From Bathynomus jamesi (Eukaryota; Arthropoda; Malacostraca; Isopoda; Cirolanidae): 64,000 nt of DNA. Location: the NCBI GenBank assembly GCA_023014485.1, contig JAJOZX010008830.1, positions 31,001-95,000 of the forward strand. The letters run 5' to 3'. Positions 31,190-41,233 of the stretch are shown one piece after another. The notes beneath the pieces are model-generated. The model was not told the DNA's origin and ran no database searches. It saw only the letters and a list, made by a program, of their open reading frames with translations. How positions within the stretch are numbered: the first letter of the stretch is position 1; the number at the start of each line of letters is the position of its first letter. The position numbers and the translations under genes were made by a program.

Positions 31190-31470
31190 GAAAATTTTAA
31201 ACGAGTCACAGTTTAACATTTACTTAGCTTATGAATCACTTAAATTTTAAACGCAGCTTCACAAATTTTACTCGAAGCCTACGAAGTACTTAATTAACTT
31301 CATTTACGACTTCTCACATATTTTTTTACCTATCATGGCTTTTGATGAATAGCTGAAAATTTTGATGGTTACATTTTCTAAATTTATTCACCAACTTCAT
31401 TTTCTTCATTCCACGAAAGTGTAAGAAACTCTGTAGAAGCGTGTTGGGACTTGGTTTACTTGTAGGCTTT
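31190..31470. repeat. Old dispersed repeat shared with 18100-18345
   Basis: TTTAACATTTACTTAGC and GCAGCTTCACAAATTTTA match the other copy in order. No coding. Confidence 0.4.
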
Positions 31471-31668
31471 AATGATAGGGACGGCCACCAGTCTACGTTT
31501 ACGCTTCTATAACGTTTTATATTTTTCTAATACAGTAGTAAGAAAAGCCATCAGATCAACAAATTCACGAAAGAAAGCAACAATCAAAAGTTTGAGTCTC
31601 ACATCTCGAGACCAATGGGTCAAATCTTGAAATTTAAGTGCTTCGTGTTTTAGCATATGATATACTTT

Positions 31669-31870
31669 GGATCACCTGAAGATAAGGGCCCCCAGCCTTC
31701 TTTAATTACCTTATAAGGTTAACTAACGAAAATATCACGACCTAACCTAACCAAACGTTAGGTCAACTGTATGCCCTTGACGATTGGTTAGGTTAGGTCG
31801 TGATATTTTCGTTAGTTAGCCTTATAAAGCTAACTAAAGAAGGCTGGGGGCCCTGATCTTCAGGTGATCC
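31669..31870. mobile_element. Palindromic-core MITE, copy E (202 bp)
   Basis: Ends as in the family; perfect 8-bp duplication TATACTTT at 31661-31668 and 31871-31878. Like copy C it is nearly symmetrical around GTTAGGTCAACTG. Confidence 0.93.
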
Positions 31871-31944
31871 TATACTTTTGATAAATTGGAATAAATTTGT
31901 TTTCAGACATCCGATCTGAAAAAAAAAAAAAAGTTTTTAAAAAC

Positions 31945-32060
31945 ACTTCAGGGATTCCAGAGTGTTGTCACCAAGTTTCATGAAAATCGGTCTGGCCGTT
32001 TGGATCTGAAAAGGAGACGAGCAGAGAGATGGACAGGACATGCGGTGAATGGATCACTAA
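31945..32060 (+). repeat. Fragment of a common arthropod repeat
   Basis: CACCAAGTTTCATGAAAATC followed by GGTC.GGCCGTTT and GAC.AGCAGAGAGATGGACAG is a sequence I know from many arthropod and vertebrate non-LTR/SINE tails. Probably related to the SINE-like family at 20987. Confidence 0.45.
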
Positions 32061-32289
32061 CATGTTGCTTCCCAATATTTAGGATAAGGAGTATGATAAA
32101 AAATGTTCGCTTTAATAAAGTAAAGGCATAAAAAGTAAATCATAACATGTTAAAATATTATATTGAAAGTAAATTTATTAGAATTGTTGCGCTATATAGT
32201 AACACAAAGTAAAAAATGGATTTCGGAAGAATCGGTTACGCCACATCATTTGCCACAAGTACGAGTTGAGTAGCTCCTTTTATTTTCCT

Positions 32290-32465
32290 TATATATTTAA
32301 TATAGGTTAACTGAATGCCCGGTTAGGTCAACTGTACGCCCTTGACGATTGGTTAAGTTGTGATATTTTCGTTAAAACTAACGAAAATATTACGACTTAC
32401 CTAACCAATCATCAAGGGCGTACAGTTGACCTAACCGGGCATTCAGGTAACCTACATTAAATATG
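32290..32465. repeat. Near-perfect 175-bp palindrome with MITE core
   Basis: TATTTAATATAGGTTA...CTGAATGCCCGGTTAGG through the core to CCTAACCGGGCATTCAG and TACATTAAATA. The axis is TTCGTTAAAACTAACGAA with no spacer. No GGATCACC ends and no clear target duplication. Confidence 0.85.
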
Positions 32466-32559
32466 TAAAGAATTCCCGGTTAGGGCATTTATAGCTTTGT
32501 TTACGGTTGGTAAGTTATCTCCTAGATTACCAACCTCTTTCTAACCAACCAACCTTTCT

Positions 32560-32670
32560 CTTTTTAACATATTGCTTCACAGTGTTAATTACTTTAACAT
32601 TTTGCTTCCCAGGAGGGATTACTTAACATATTGCTTCCCGAATGCTTTGGGAAGCAATATGTTAAAGTGA
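32560..32670. repeat. ATTGCTTCCC repeats with hairpin
   Basis: TTAACATATTGCTTCCC at 32623 pairs with GGGAAGCAATATGTTAA at 32650; two further direct TTGCTTC(C/A)CA copies precede it. 32671-33260 shows nothing else. Confidence 0.6.
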
Positions 32671-33262
32671 TCCCGGTGAATTATGGTATGATGATGATTT
32701 TATTTCCTGTCAATTTTAACCTTAATTTTATTTCCTGAATTATTTACTTGTTTCCTGGGTGATACAAGTACATTAACTGTAGATATTGCGTTTTCATTTT
32801 TTCTCAGTGATAACCCAAGAAATTCCTTTTAGTTGCTAGTAAGCATACAATAATACTACTACTAATAATAATAATTTCAGAATTTAACTTTAAACCACTA
32901 ATATAATTTCTATGAAACGCCGAAATTTTTATACTTGTAATCTTATGTTCACAAATTAGATTAACTTTACACAATTCAATAGGCTAGGTTAAACTTTGAC
33001 CGAAAATCAAGTAGGCATTGAAAAATGATATAGCCTCGCGCATGACACAAATAAAAGACTAGGGCTGCGGATAGAATTTTTTATTTCGTTGGCCCTAGTA
33101 GAAAATTAATTGAATTTACTGTTAATTCAACTTAACTATAGGCCATACTTCCCACGGGCTTTGATCGAAATGTTGAAAACAATAGAAAGCAAAATGATTT
33201 TAAGATGGACAGACTACTCAACCTCCACTCTCGACTCTTCTTGAAAGTTGACTAACTAACAG

Positions 33263-34654
33263 CAGTGTTGCCACTTTCTTTCAAGAGTAGTAATCTAGAA
33301 ATGAAGCAAATTAAATCTAAAATAATCTAGATTTTGCAAACGATAATCCAAAAATATATCTAGGTAAAAAATTAAGAAAATTAAATAGTAATTTATGGTA
33401 ATTACCTTGTTTATTAAAAAATGTAGACAAATGTCTTCCTCAGTGATGTCTATCTCACAAGATGCAGTGGAAGAACTTGGCTGGGATGATGAAGTTGATA
33501 TCTATCATTACGCTAGCATTATCAGTGCCAATTGCTGCAAGATTCTTCAAATCTAATTTCTTACATACTAACAGTTTCTTAAGTGCTTGAACTATACTTT
33601 CTGCATCACACTTAACCAACTGAACGAGTCCAAGATATGTAGATACTACTTTGTTAGTGCTGTTACTATAATATATTACAGACACACCAAGTACTTTCAG
33701 TACAGAAATATCATTGGATTCGTCAAGTAATAAGGTAAATTTATTATTACCTATGTCACTTCAACTCACTTGTCAATTCTTGTTCAAAATGAGCACACAG
33801 AATATTTCTTATAATATTTGTACACTGGTACGATGCATTTTACGCTATCAAAACATTTACTATCACAAATATTGTTTTTAAATATATCAACCAAATGATC
33901 GCAGTTGGCAATTGCACAATGACAACTTAAAAACATAGCTATTGATCCTTCAACTTTTGATGATTCATTATTCTTACTAGCTTTGAAAATAGAAGTTAAC
34001 GGTGCAACAGTTCTGAACGGCAACGCACTCTTATGCTTTTACTCTGCGAATGTTGCTTCAAATCTTGATATTTTGCTTTCAAGTCACACCTGCAATACTT
34101 ACAATGAGCTTTATTCCATCTCCGGGAACTGCCATTGCCCAGTTCTTAATTGTCTCATCATTTAACCACTCTTTTCTAAATTTTTGTTCGTATTGTTTGA
34201 CTTTTGGCATATTGAAGGGTTGAAAATTAGCACAAATGTGAAGTTGAGAATGAAAGAAAACAGCTAATGAATGAAGGAAATGAATCAAAGAAAACAGAAT
34301 TACAATAATCGGCACAACAATTGCATCACACCATCATCGCCCACCGGTATTTCAAGACTGAGCACAAGTCACAACATGTTCGTTACAAACTTACAAGCAG
34401 TGTTGCCAACTTTATGTTGAAGAAAGTATATAGAAATATTCCGTTTACTTCGGGTGACGCATCTTCATAATGCAAAAAAATTATTTTATACATTTTATTA
34501 AATTATATGACAATTAAGCAAAATAATCTACAAAATATCTAAATCCAAAGAAAAACAATCTAAATTTATATCCATCATCTAAATGGTTAAATCTTACATC
34601 TAGGCGCAAGCAAAACGTAGATCTAGATGAAAAAAATCTAGAGTGGCAACACTG
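33263..34654 (-). mobile_element. hAT transposon, degraded
   Basis: Ends CAGTGTTGCCACTTT and the inverse of CAGTGTTGCCACTCT, with ACTAACAG and CCTAACAG flanking (7 of 8 match), as expected for hAT. A second inner end-like CAGTGTTGCCAAC occurs at 34398, so the right side may be composite. It holds a broken transposase on the minus strand. Confidence 0.82.
33455..34240 (-). pseudogene. hAT transposase fragments
   Basis: N-terminal segment MPKVKQYEQKFRKEW with a following C-x2-C / H-x-KH pattern suggests a BED zinc finger near 34080-34210. Further pieces include SIFKASKNNESSKVE, FTLLLDESNDISVLK-like and ESIVQALKKLLVCK with IGTDNASVM, typical of the hAT catalytic core start. Several frameshifts and stops; the C-terminal dimerisation region is missing. 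Confidence 0.75.
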
Positions 34655-34687
34655 CCTAACAGCCTGACTCTCTTCTTAGTAATGGAC

Positions 34688-35040
34688 TCAGGGTTGCCAA
34701 CCCAGGCTCACAAAATGTCGCTAAATTCACTTCAAAAGTCGCCATGAGTGAAAAAAGTAGCCAAAATATAGTAGCCAAATCACTTCAAAAAAGAAGCCAA
34801 AAAAGTCGCCGGATGTGGAGATGTGAAGCCATCCCACTCGAAAACGTTGACTATATTTCTTGCTCAGTGGTCCTTTTATGTTAAAAAAATTGCTATACTG
34901 ACAGTCGCACAAATATATAAGGCCATACAACCCAAAGGAATGGATGAGACTAGCAGCTCGACAAAAAGTAGCTAAAATTACGCTAAGTCGCTAAACGCTA
35001 AAAAATGTAGCCAAAACTAAATCACGAAATTGACATCTCT
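34688..35040. mobile_element. hAT-like non-autonomous repeat with AGTCGCC units
   Basis: Starts CAGGGTTGCCAACCC, a common hAT terminus, followed by recurring AAGTCGCC, AGTAGCCAAA and GTCGCTAAA words. No clear right end. Confidence 0.5.
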
Positions 35041-35675
35041 GAATGCACTGCCTATCAGTCGAGATGATTTCATTGTTCTATTCACGCTTTACACATCGTT
35101 ATATTTAATTGCACCTAAAACATAAGCAAACAATAATTAATACACTATTTCAAAGTTTTATTATTTCCTAATTACTTTATATTGTTTAACTAACTTTATT
35201 GCCCTATTTTACGATATTAAATTACTTAATTATATAGATCTAGTGCTATCTGAAAACTAATTTGTCTGATTGGCTAACTGCAATTACGAATATGAACACA
35301 ACGAAACCTGTGGTTCTGGCTTCGTGCAAAACGTCATGTACGCCTGTTCAAATTCATCTAAGGCCTATTCCCTTACTTTATAATCCATCTATTAAATCTA
35401 ACATACTTTCCATTTATACATTATGAATTCTGTTATTTTATATTCATTAATAAATCCCGATTTTACAATCCCAACAGCTCAACTGAGTAAATTTTAATGG
35501 ATGTAAACGTATACAGATTGTAATGATGAACGTCTCTTTCTATGAGGTCGGTGAAAAATATTTCAAAGTGAATAAACCATTAACCTTAAAGTATATATAT
35601 GCAGTGTGGTGTATCGGGGCCAAAAAAAAGTACGACACTCGATACATTAGCAAAAATGTATCTCGATACGATACA

Positions 35676-35744
35676 TATATATATATATAATATAAAATGT
35701 ATAATACTGTATATATATATATAATATATACACGTTTAATATAT
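35676..35744. repeat. (TA)n microsatellite
   Basis: Interrupted TA tracts left of the mariner insertion. Confidence 0.92.
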
Positions 35745-35747
35745 ATA

Positions 35748-36313
35748 CAGGGTGTCCGAGAATTATCTGTACAATTTTTGGCTGTTTTAAAAGTCAACCA
35801 TGAAGTGTAGAAATTCCAGTGTTGTCTCATTTTACAGAGAATCTCATTAAGTTTTTTCTGATACCAAGTTTTGACAAGTTTTTTAGAAATTCCAGTCTGT
35901 CCGAAAATTATCTGTACAATTTCATCTTTTAATAAAATTCTTGATAACACACAAAATTCTTAAACAAGATTATTTAGAATCTGTATTTTCAAAAGTTTCT
36001 TTTATTAAAGTAACGTTGTTACAAACATTCGATATGTGCACCATCAGTGATTCGCAAAACATCCAATCGCTAATCCAAATGTTGCCATGTACGCTGCAGC
36101 ATATCCACATCAATTCGCTCAATAGCAGCTGTGATTCTTGCTTTTAAATCATCAATGTCTGTCACCCGCGTATTAAAAAAAACTTGTCAAAACTTGTTAT
36201 CAGAAAAAACTTAATGAGTTTCTCTGTAAAATGGGACAAACTGGAATTTCTACACTTCATGGTTGATTTTTAATAACAGCCAAAAATTGTACAGATAATT
36301 CTCGGACACCCTG
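35748..36313 (-). mobile_element. Mariner derivative with inverted arms of about 150 bp
   Basis: Flanked by TA. CAGGGTGTCCGAGAATTATC starts an inverted repeat that extends about 150 bp, far beyond a usual TIR. A further partial end copy, CTGTCCGAAAATTATCTGTA, lies at 35900-35920. On the minus strand near 36030-36170, VTDIDDLKARITAAIERIDV and ITDGAHIECL match the C-terminal end of a mariner transposase; the rest is deleted. Confidence 0.88.
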
Positions 36314-36374
36314 TACATATACACATCATATATGACATATTATGAAACAAGTGAATTACTTTCTATTTTTATTG

Positions 36375-36605
36375 AATTTTACAAACGGTGACTTCTCAAA
36401 CAATTAATTCATCAGACATTCTGTTTCTCTTTGAAGGAAAGAGATTTCCATCTATACTAAAAAGTCTCTCAACCGGAGCGCTTGATGGCAGTGTAGTGTT
36501 GTATTTTATGAACAGTTCTTTTATCAAAGGATACACGCGTAATTGTTGAATGTCTGATGAATTATTCGCTAAATAATTAGATAATTCTTGACGAGGTTTG
36601 TTCTC
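36375..36605 (-). pseudogene. hAT C-terminal dimerisation domain relic
   Basis: Minus-strand reading QELSNYLANNSSDIQQLRVY, then LPSSAPVERLFSIDGNLFPS and KRNRMSDELIV is a classic hATC dimerisation domain. It is open over about 75 codons and ends at a stop. No upstream catalytic domain remains. Confidence 0.88.
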
Positions 36606-36776
36606 AGTCTCACCAATTTATCACTGACTGAGTCTATGATAAAGTATCGCGTTACTGACACCTATTTATATCGTATCTTTCAATACGATACAAATAATAA
36701 AAAAAATTTATCGCGATACGATATAAGATACAGAAAATGTATCGCGATACTACTCCACCATATATATATATAATGT

Positions 36777-37062
36777 AAAGAACGACGCTTGTGTAAAAGA
36801 GCGTTCCGCACAAGATGAGGAGGGAGAACGAACAAATGAAAATGAGGTACCTCCCAGGAATCGAACCCAGGATCATTCAATTGCAGGTCAGATATGTTAA
36901 CCACTACACCAAGGGCCCCGACTAGTCAGTACTCGTAATTCTCCTACATACGAGCGGAATCAAATGCCCTGAGGGGGCACCTTCGCATTTTTCATTTGCT
37001 CGTTCTCCCTCTTCATCTTGTGCGGAACGCTCTTCTACACAAGCGTCGTTCTTTACATTAAT
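36777..37062. mobile_element. Fold-back element with one tRNA-like core
   Basis: Inverted ends of about 70 bp: TAATGTAAAGAACGACGCTT at the left and its inverse at the right, including AAGAGCGTTCCGCACAAGAT. Inside on the minus strand are GTGGTTAACATATCTGACC and GGGTTCGATTCC, then CTCCTACATACGAG as in the 21.8-22.4 kb family. TA-rich flanks on both sides. Confidence 0.85.
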
Positions 37063-37082
37063 TATACTGTGTGTTGTTTGCA

Positions 37083-37109
<27 letters not shown>

Positions 37110-37128
<19 letters not shown>

Positions 37129-37345
37129 GAATACGCCGACCTAATGTGTATGGAACAAGGAACTCTTCTGGGATAATTAAATCCACTATAGTTCGTTCGA
37201 ATAAGTAATGGTAAATGGCAAATACTAAAGTTTTTCTTTTTCATCATGAAAGCCCAACGTGGGTTTCAAAGTAGACGTTCAAAGTTGCCGTTCAGAGGTT
37301 TATGTTTTGGATTTTGGTTAAAAATACAATAGATGCCCTTTTCCT
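37110..37345. repeat. Fragment related to the 3.9-kb palindrome
   Basis: GGAACAAGGAACTCTTCTGG, ATTAAATCCACTATAGT and TTCTTTTTCATCATG match 46819-46915; then AGGTTTATGTTTTGG..TTTTGGTTAAAAATA matches 47237-47270. The intervening part of the larger element is missing. Confidence 0.7.
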
Positions 37346-37404
37346 TTCCTAAGAATTACTGTAAGTCTCTATTCCGTAAAAGCTATCTCAGGGGACCATT
37401 CTGA

Positions 37405-37410
<6 letters not shown>

Positions 37411-37443
<33 letters not shown>
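37411..37443. repeat. (TA)n microsatellite
   Basis: Pure TA. Confidence 0.95.
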
Positions 37444-37444
<1 letters not shown>

Positions 37445-37449
<5 letters not shown>

Positions 37450-37960
37450 ACTCGTAAAAATAACGTGTTACTTTTCTGTTTGGTTGTTATTATTTGTTAT
37501 ATGTTGTTCTTTGGGTGTAGTTCTTCGTTGTGTAGACATCACATCATACGTACTTCTGTCAGGGTATCGTGGTCCGTTTTGTGGTCGGCAGGTTCGAATC
37601 GATCCCAGCACGAACTGACTCTACTCGGCAATCACCGTAATGAAGGGTTAAGGATTTGGAATGATTAGAGTTGATCTTTACATAGATTTTATTGTTATTG
37701 TAGGAGATAGTAAATCTGATCAATAAATCCGATGAAGCCCCAGTGGATACTCCTTCTCTCTGCCTTTTTATGGCTTTTTAAGTTCTTTTATAGACACCAA
37801 TAATAAGGAGGGGGGATGGTACTTGAGAAAGAGAATATTGAATCTGAATTTGTGTAAACAATCTTTTATCGGAAATCCTCATTTTAATAATGTAAGTATC
37901 AACTTTAGTTAACATCTTTCGGTTTTCTTTATAAGTCAAACTTTACATAACAATTTATTA
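37445..37960 (+). mobile_element. About 510-bp dispersed repeat, copy 1
   Basis: Matches 53790-54330 throughout: GTTATATGTTGTTC, CATCACATCATACGTA, GGCAGGTTCGAATCGATCC (a B-box-like word), GAGATAGTAAATCTGATCAA, GATGAAGCCCCA and ACATCTTTCGGTTTTC. No coding. A polymerase III-type retroposon is possible, but no clear A box. Confidence 0.72.
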
Positions 37961-37984
37961 CGGACAAAACAAAAAAAAAATCAA

Positions 37985-38136
37985 TTCATCCATCCATTCA
38001 TCGTGTTCTGCCTATCAGGCAGGTCCAACTCACGTGTCCCGCCAAAGTGTTCTATCCTGAGCTATCCTTTTCATCTCATGGTAGCTCCTGCCTGCCTGCT
38101 TTCAAATTATCCAGCATTGCTTTCCTTTTCCATCCC
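37985..38136 (-). pseudogene. LINE 3' coding end
   Basis: Minus strand: RKAMLDNLKAGRQELP, then one base out of frame EMKRIAQDRTLWRDT and a stop. This is the usual last segment of the LINE family at 41.9 kb, cut off by the CR1 insertion. Confidence 0.75.
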
Positions 38137-38141
38137 CTCAA

Positions 38142-40286
38142 ACAGTAAGCTCGATCTCCGGCGGGCGAACTTTGTTAGCCTCAGGGATAGCGTAGGAGAG
38201 ATGGGGTTAGAGGTTGGCGGCGATGTTGAGGGAGTGTGGAGTGCATTCCGGGACGAGTTTATGGTGCTGCAGTCTGCTGCCATACCCTCAAAACCGGTCA
38301 CCCCTGCTTCAACGCAGCCTAAGTGGTTCAATCGTGACATCGCTTCGGCTATCCGAAATAGGAAAGTAGCGTATAGGAGGGCGAAGGCCAATCGTTCCCA
38401 CGAGAACACTGAAGCGTATGTCCGCCTGTGTAAGGAAGTGAAGGCGAAGGTTAGGCTAGCGAAACGTAACGAAGAACTACGGGTGGCAAGCCTCTGCAAG
38501 GGGAACCCTAAGGAGTTCTTCAGTTATGTTAATAGTAGAAAGCCCATTAAAGGACGGAAGCGGCGTTCTGCGGACCTCCGACGCGGACATCGCTAATGTG
38601 CTTAATGAGTACTTTGCGGGAGTGTTCACTAGGGAGGATACCCGCGTCATCCCCGAGCCAGGCGTGAGGCACGAAGGTGCTGGCCTGGATAGTGTTAGAT
38701 GTACCGCGACAGTCGTTGCCGATAGAATAGACAAACTGAGCGCGTTTAAGGCTCCTGGGCCAGACCAGTTTCTCCCCAGAGTGTTGCGAGAAGTGCGCGA
38801 CCAGGTGGCTCCCCACCTGGCTACAGTCTTCAACAAATCGTTGGAGATGGGCCAGGTGCCTGGTGACTGGAGTGAAGCCAACGTGACCCCTATCTTTAAG
38901 AAAGGGGATCACGAAAGTCCATGGAACTATCGTCCCATTAGTCTCACTTCAGTTGTAGGTAAATTATTAGAAGGGATAATAGCTGATAGGATCGTTGACC
39001 ATTTGGATTCCTACAAGCTGCTTGGGGACTCCCAACATGGGTTTAGACGGCATAGGTCGTGTCTCACCAACTTGCTCGAGTTTTTCCACGTCATGTTGAG
39101 TGAGTACGATAAGAGTAGGGCGATTGATATACTTTATCTAGACTTTCAGAAAGCCTTTGATAAGGTACCTCACCGCCGGCTAATGGCGAAAGTGCGCGCG
39201 CTGGGTATCGGTGGGGAAATAGGTAGGTGGATTGAAAACTGGCTGAGGAATAGGCGGCAGAGGGTGGTAATTAAAGGGGCTAGTTCGGGTTGGGCCTCGG
39301 TCACTAGTGGGGTTCCTCAGGGTTCCGTTTTGGGGCCACTGTTGTTTATCATTTACATAAATGATATCGACGGTCGCATCGTCAGTCGGATCGCCAAATT
39401 CGCTGATGACACCAAGCTTGGGGCCAATTTTGGGACGCCCAAAGCGATCGAGGAACTGCGTGCGGACCTAGGTAGGATAGGAGAGTGGTCCGAAAAATGG
39501 CAAATGCCGTTTAACTTGGTAAATGCAAAGTGATGCACATTGGCTACGCCAATCCCAAGTCGGACTACTCGATGTTGGGTAGTAATATCGAGGTGACTGA
39601 TTTAGAAAAGGACTTGGGTGTGCTAATTAGCAGCGACCTTAAGTTTACGAAACAGTGTGTAGAGGTGGAAAAGAAAACCCAGAAACTATTGGGTTATATC
39701 AGGAGGCAATTTCAGTTTCGGAACAAGGAGATTGTGCTCTCACTGTACAATTCCCTTGTTCGGCCGCACCTGGAGTATGCTGTGCAGTTCTGGTCGCCCA
39801 CCCTCAGGAAAGATATTGAGAGGCTGGAGCGAGTGCAGGCGAGGGCCACAAAGTTAATCCCTTCCGTTAGGCATATGGGCTACAATTGACGGTTACGCGC
39901 CCTGAACTTGTTTTCGCTTGAAACTCAGAGGCTGCGCGGTCAACTGTTCGAGGTTTTCAAGCTCTTAGGCGGGTTCAACGATGTCGATTTTAGAAGTATG
40001 TTTAGTTTAAATGATAACCCAACTCGCAACAATGGTTGGAAGTTGGATTTGAAACGGTTTAGGACTAGTGTGTGTGGGAATTACTTTACGTATAAGATCT
40101 GTGACACGTGGAACAGGTTACCTTCGGAAGTTGTGAACAGTTCCTCTGTGGATCAGTTCAAGAAAAGGTTAGACCAAATCTTGCACACTATTTGAGTGTG
40201 TACAAAATTTTCCCTGGCACCCGTTGCCATTGGTACCTCCTCGGTATGGGCCGCAAGGCCTTTTGAGGTACTTCTTTTCCTTGTAA
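38142..40286 (+). mobile_element. CR1-like LINE, 5'-truncated
   Basis: Flanked by the 5-bp duplication CTCAA (38137-38141 and 40287-40291) within the older LINE. It ends in one CTTGTAACT unit, where the copy at 4908 has two. It lacks the endonuclease. Confidence 0.87.
38145..40195 (+). pseudogene. CR1-like reverse transcriptase
   Basis: Order: linker (RRANFVSLRDSV, WFNRDIASAIRNRKVAYRRA, NPKEFFSYVNSRK), RT fingers (VTPIFKKGDHESPWNYRPIS), palm (LYLDFQKAFDKVPH, VPQGSVLGPLLFIIYINDI, FADDTKLG), thumb and C-terminal region (LGVLISSDLKFTKQC, NSLVRPHLEYAVQFWSP, CDTWNRLPSEVV). It reverse-transcribes its own mRNA at a nicked target. Broken by frameshifts near 38550 and 39520 and by a stop at 39887, where the sister copy has CGA, a CpG-type transition. 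Ends naturally at 40195. Confidence 0.93.
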
Positions 40287-40291
40287 CTCAA

Positions 40292-40600
40292 CCTTCATAT
40301 CTACCCTCTATCACCTCCTTCAACAATCCTTCTCCTCTCAACACATGTCTGATCCATTTCTTCTGTCTTTCTCTTATCACCTTAATGAGTCTTCTTTCCT
40401 CCCTCACCTGTTGCAGTACTTCCTCATTACTTTAGTGTTCCTTTCAGCTTATCTTCATCATTCTTCTTCAAATCTCCATTTCAAAACTTTTCAGGAGTTT
40501 CTTTTCAGTTGTTTTCAGTGTCCATATTTCTGCTCCATACAGTGTCACACTCCATATCAAACCTTTTACTAACCTTTTCTTCAGCTTCAAGTTGAATTTA
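40292..40600 (-). pseudogene. LINE post-RT region
   Basis: Minus strand reads KLKKRLVKGLIWSVTLYGAE, then IWTLKTTEKKLLKSFEM and later LLKEVIEGRYEG. These are the conserved segments after the RT in the LINE family to which 41234-41940 belongs. Frame slips occur near 40430. Confidence 0.75.
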
Positions 40601-40608
40601 CCTGTAAG

Positions 40609-41225
40609 CATGGACGTCAATTGCTGGGGGAGGGGACGCAGGGGACATGGCCCCCCACTTTTTACAAAATGGGGGACAACCTACCAGTTGTCCCCCCCCA
40701 ATTGCTATAAATACTAACTATTAATGGCACCTAATAAGACATTATATGTCGTATTATATGCATATGCAAATGTAATAGCAATATTATAAATATTGTCATG
40801 AACAATATGTTAAATAAACGGTTTTGTTACGTATCATTTTCAATATTAAAGTGTGATCAAAGTGCAGTTTATTTGTTTTATATTCCACGAACATATTTTA
40901 GCATCAGTTTATGTACACTGACCTCTGTTGTCTACAGGTTATAAAAGATTTATTTCGGTTAAACATATGTGTGATATTATGTTACATGAAAGGTTAAATA
41001 TTACAAATAGTTTGTATTGCGTTTCTTATTTCTGCAAAAAAAAATGTTTGAATAAAGAAAGACATAAAATGATTAAATACAATTGAGTTTTTTCAACATG
41101 CTGAGAAAAACACAAAAAAGGGTACATGATAAATTACGCAACAGCTACTCAGAGTATTGTTTAATTTGCTGCTTGAAGGCGAAGTGTCCCCCCCCCCCAC
41201 TATTTTAAAGCAATCGACGCCCCTG
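40609..41225. mobile_element. hAT-type element (617 bp) with perfect target duplication
   Basis: Ends CATGGACGTCAATTGCT and AGCAATCGACGCCCCTG are inverted repeats with three mismatches. The 8-bp duplication CCTGTAAG is exact at 40601-40608 and 41226-41233, and the host LINE resumes in order. Interior has C/G runs near both ends and no transposase. Confidence 0.92.
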
Positions 41226-41233
41226 CCTGTAAG

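Larger units (their letters stand above)
35602..36765 (-). mobile_element. hAT remnant carrying a nested mariner
   Basis: Left end CAGTGTGGTGTATCGGGGCC and right-hand GTATCGCGATAC repeats (36715-36757) look like hAT ends with GTATCG subterminal repeats. Between them are the mariner insertion (35748-36313) and the hAT dimerisation relic. Most of the transposase is deleted. Confidence 0.65.
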
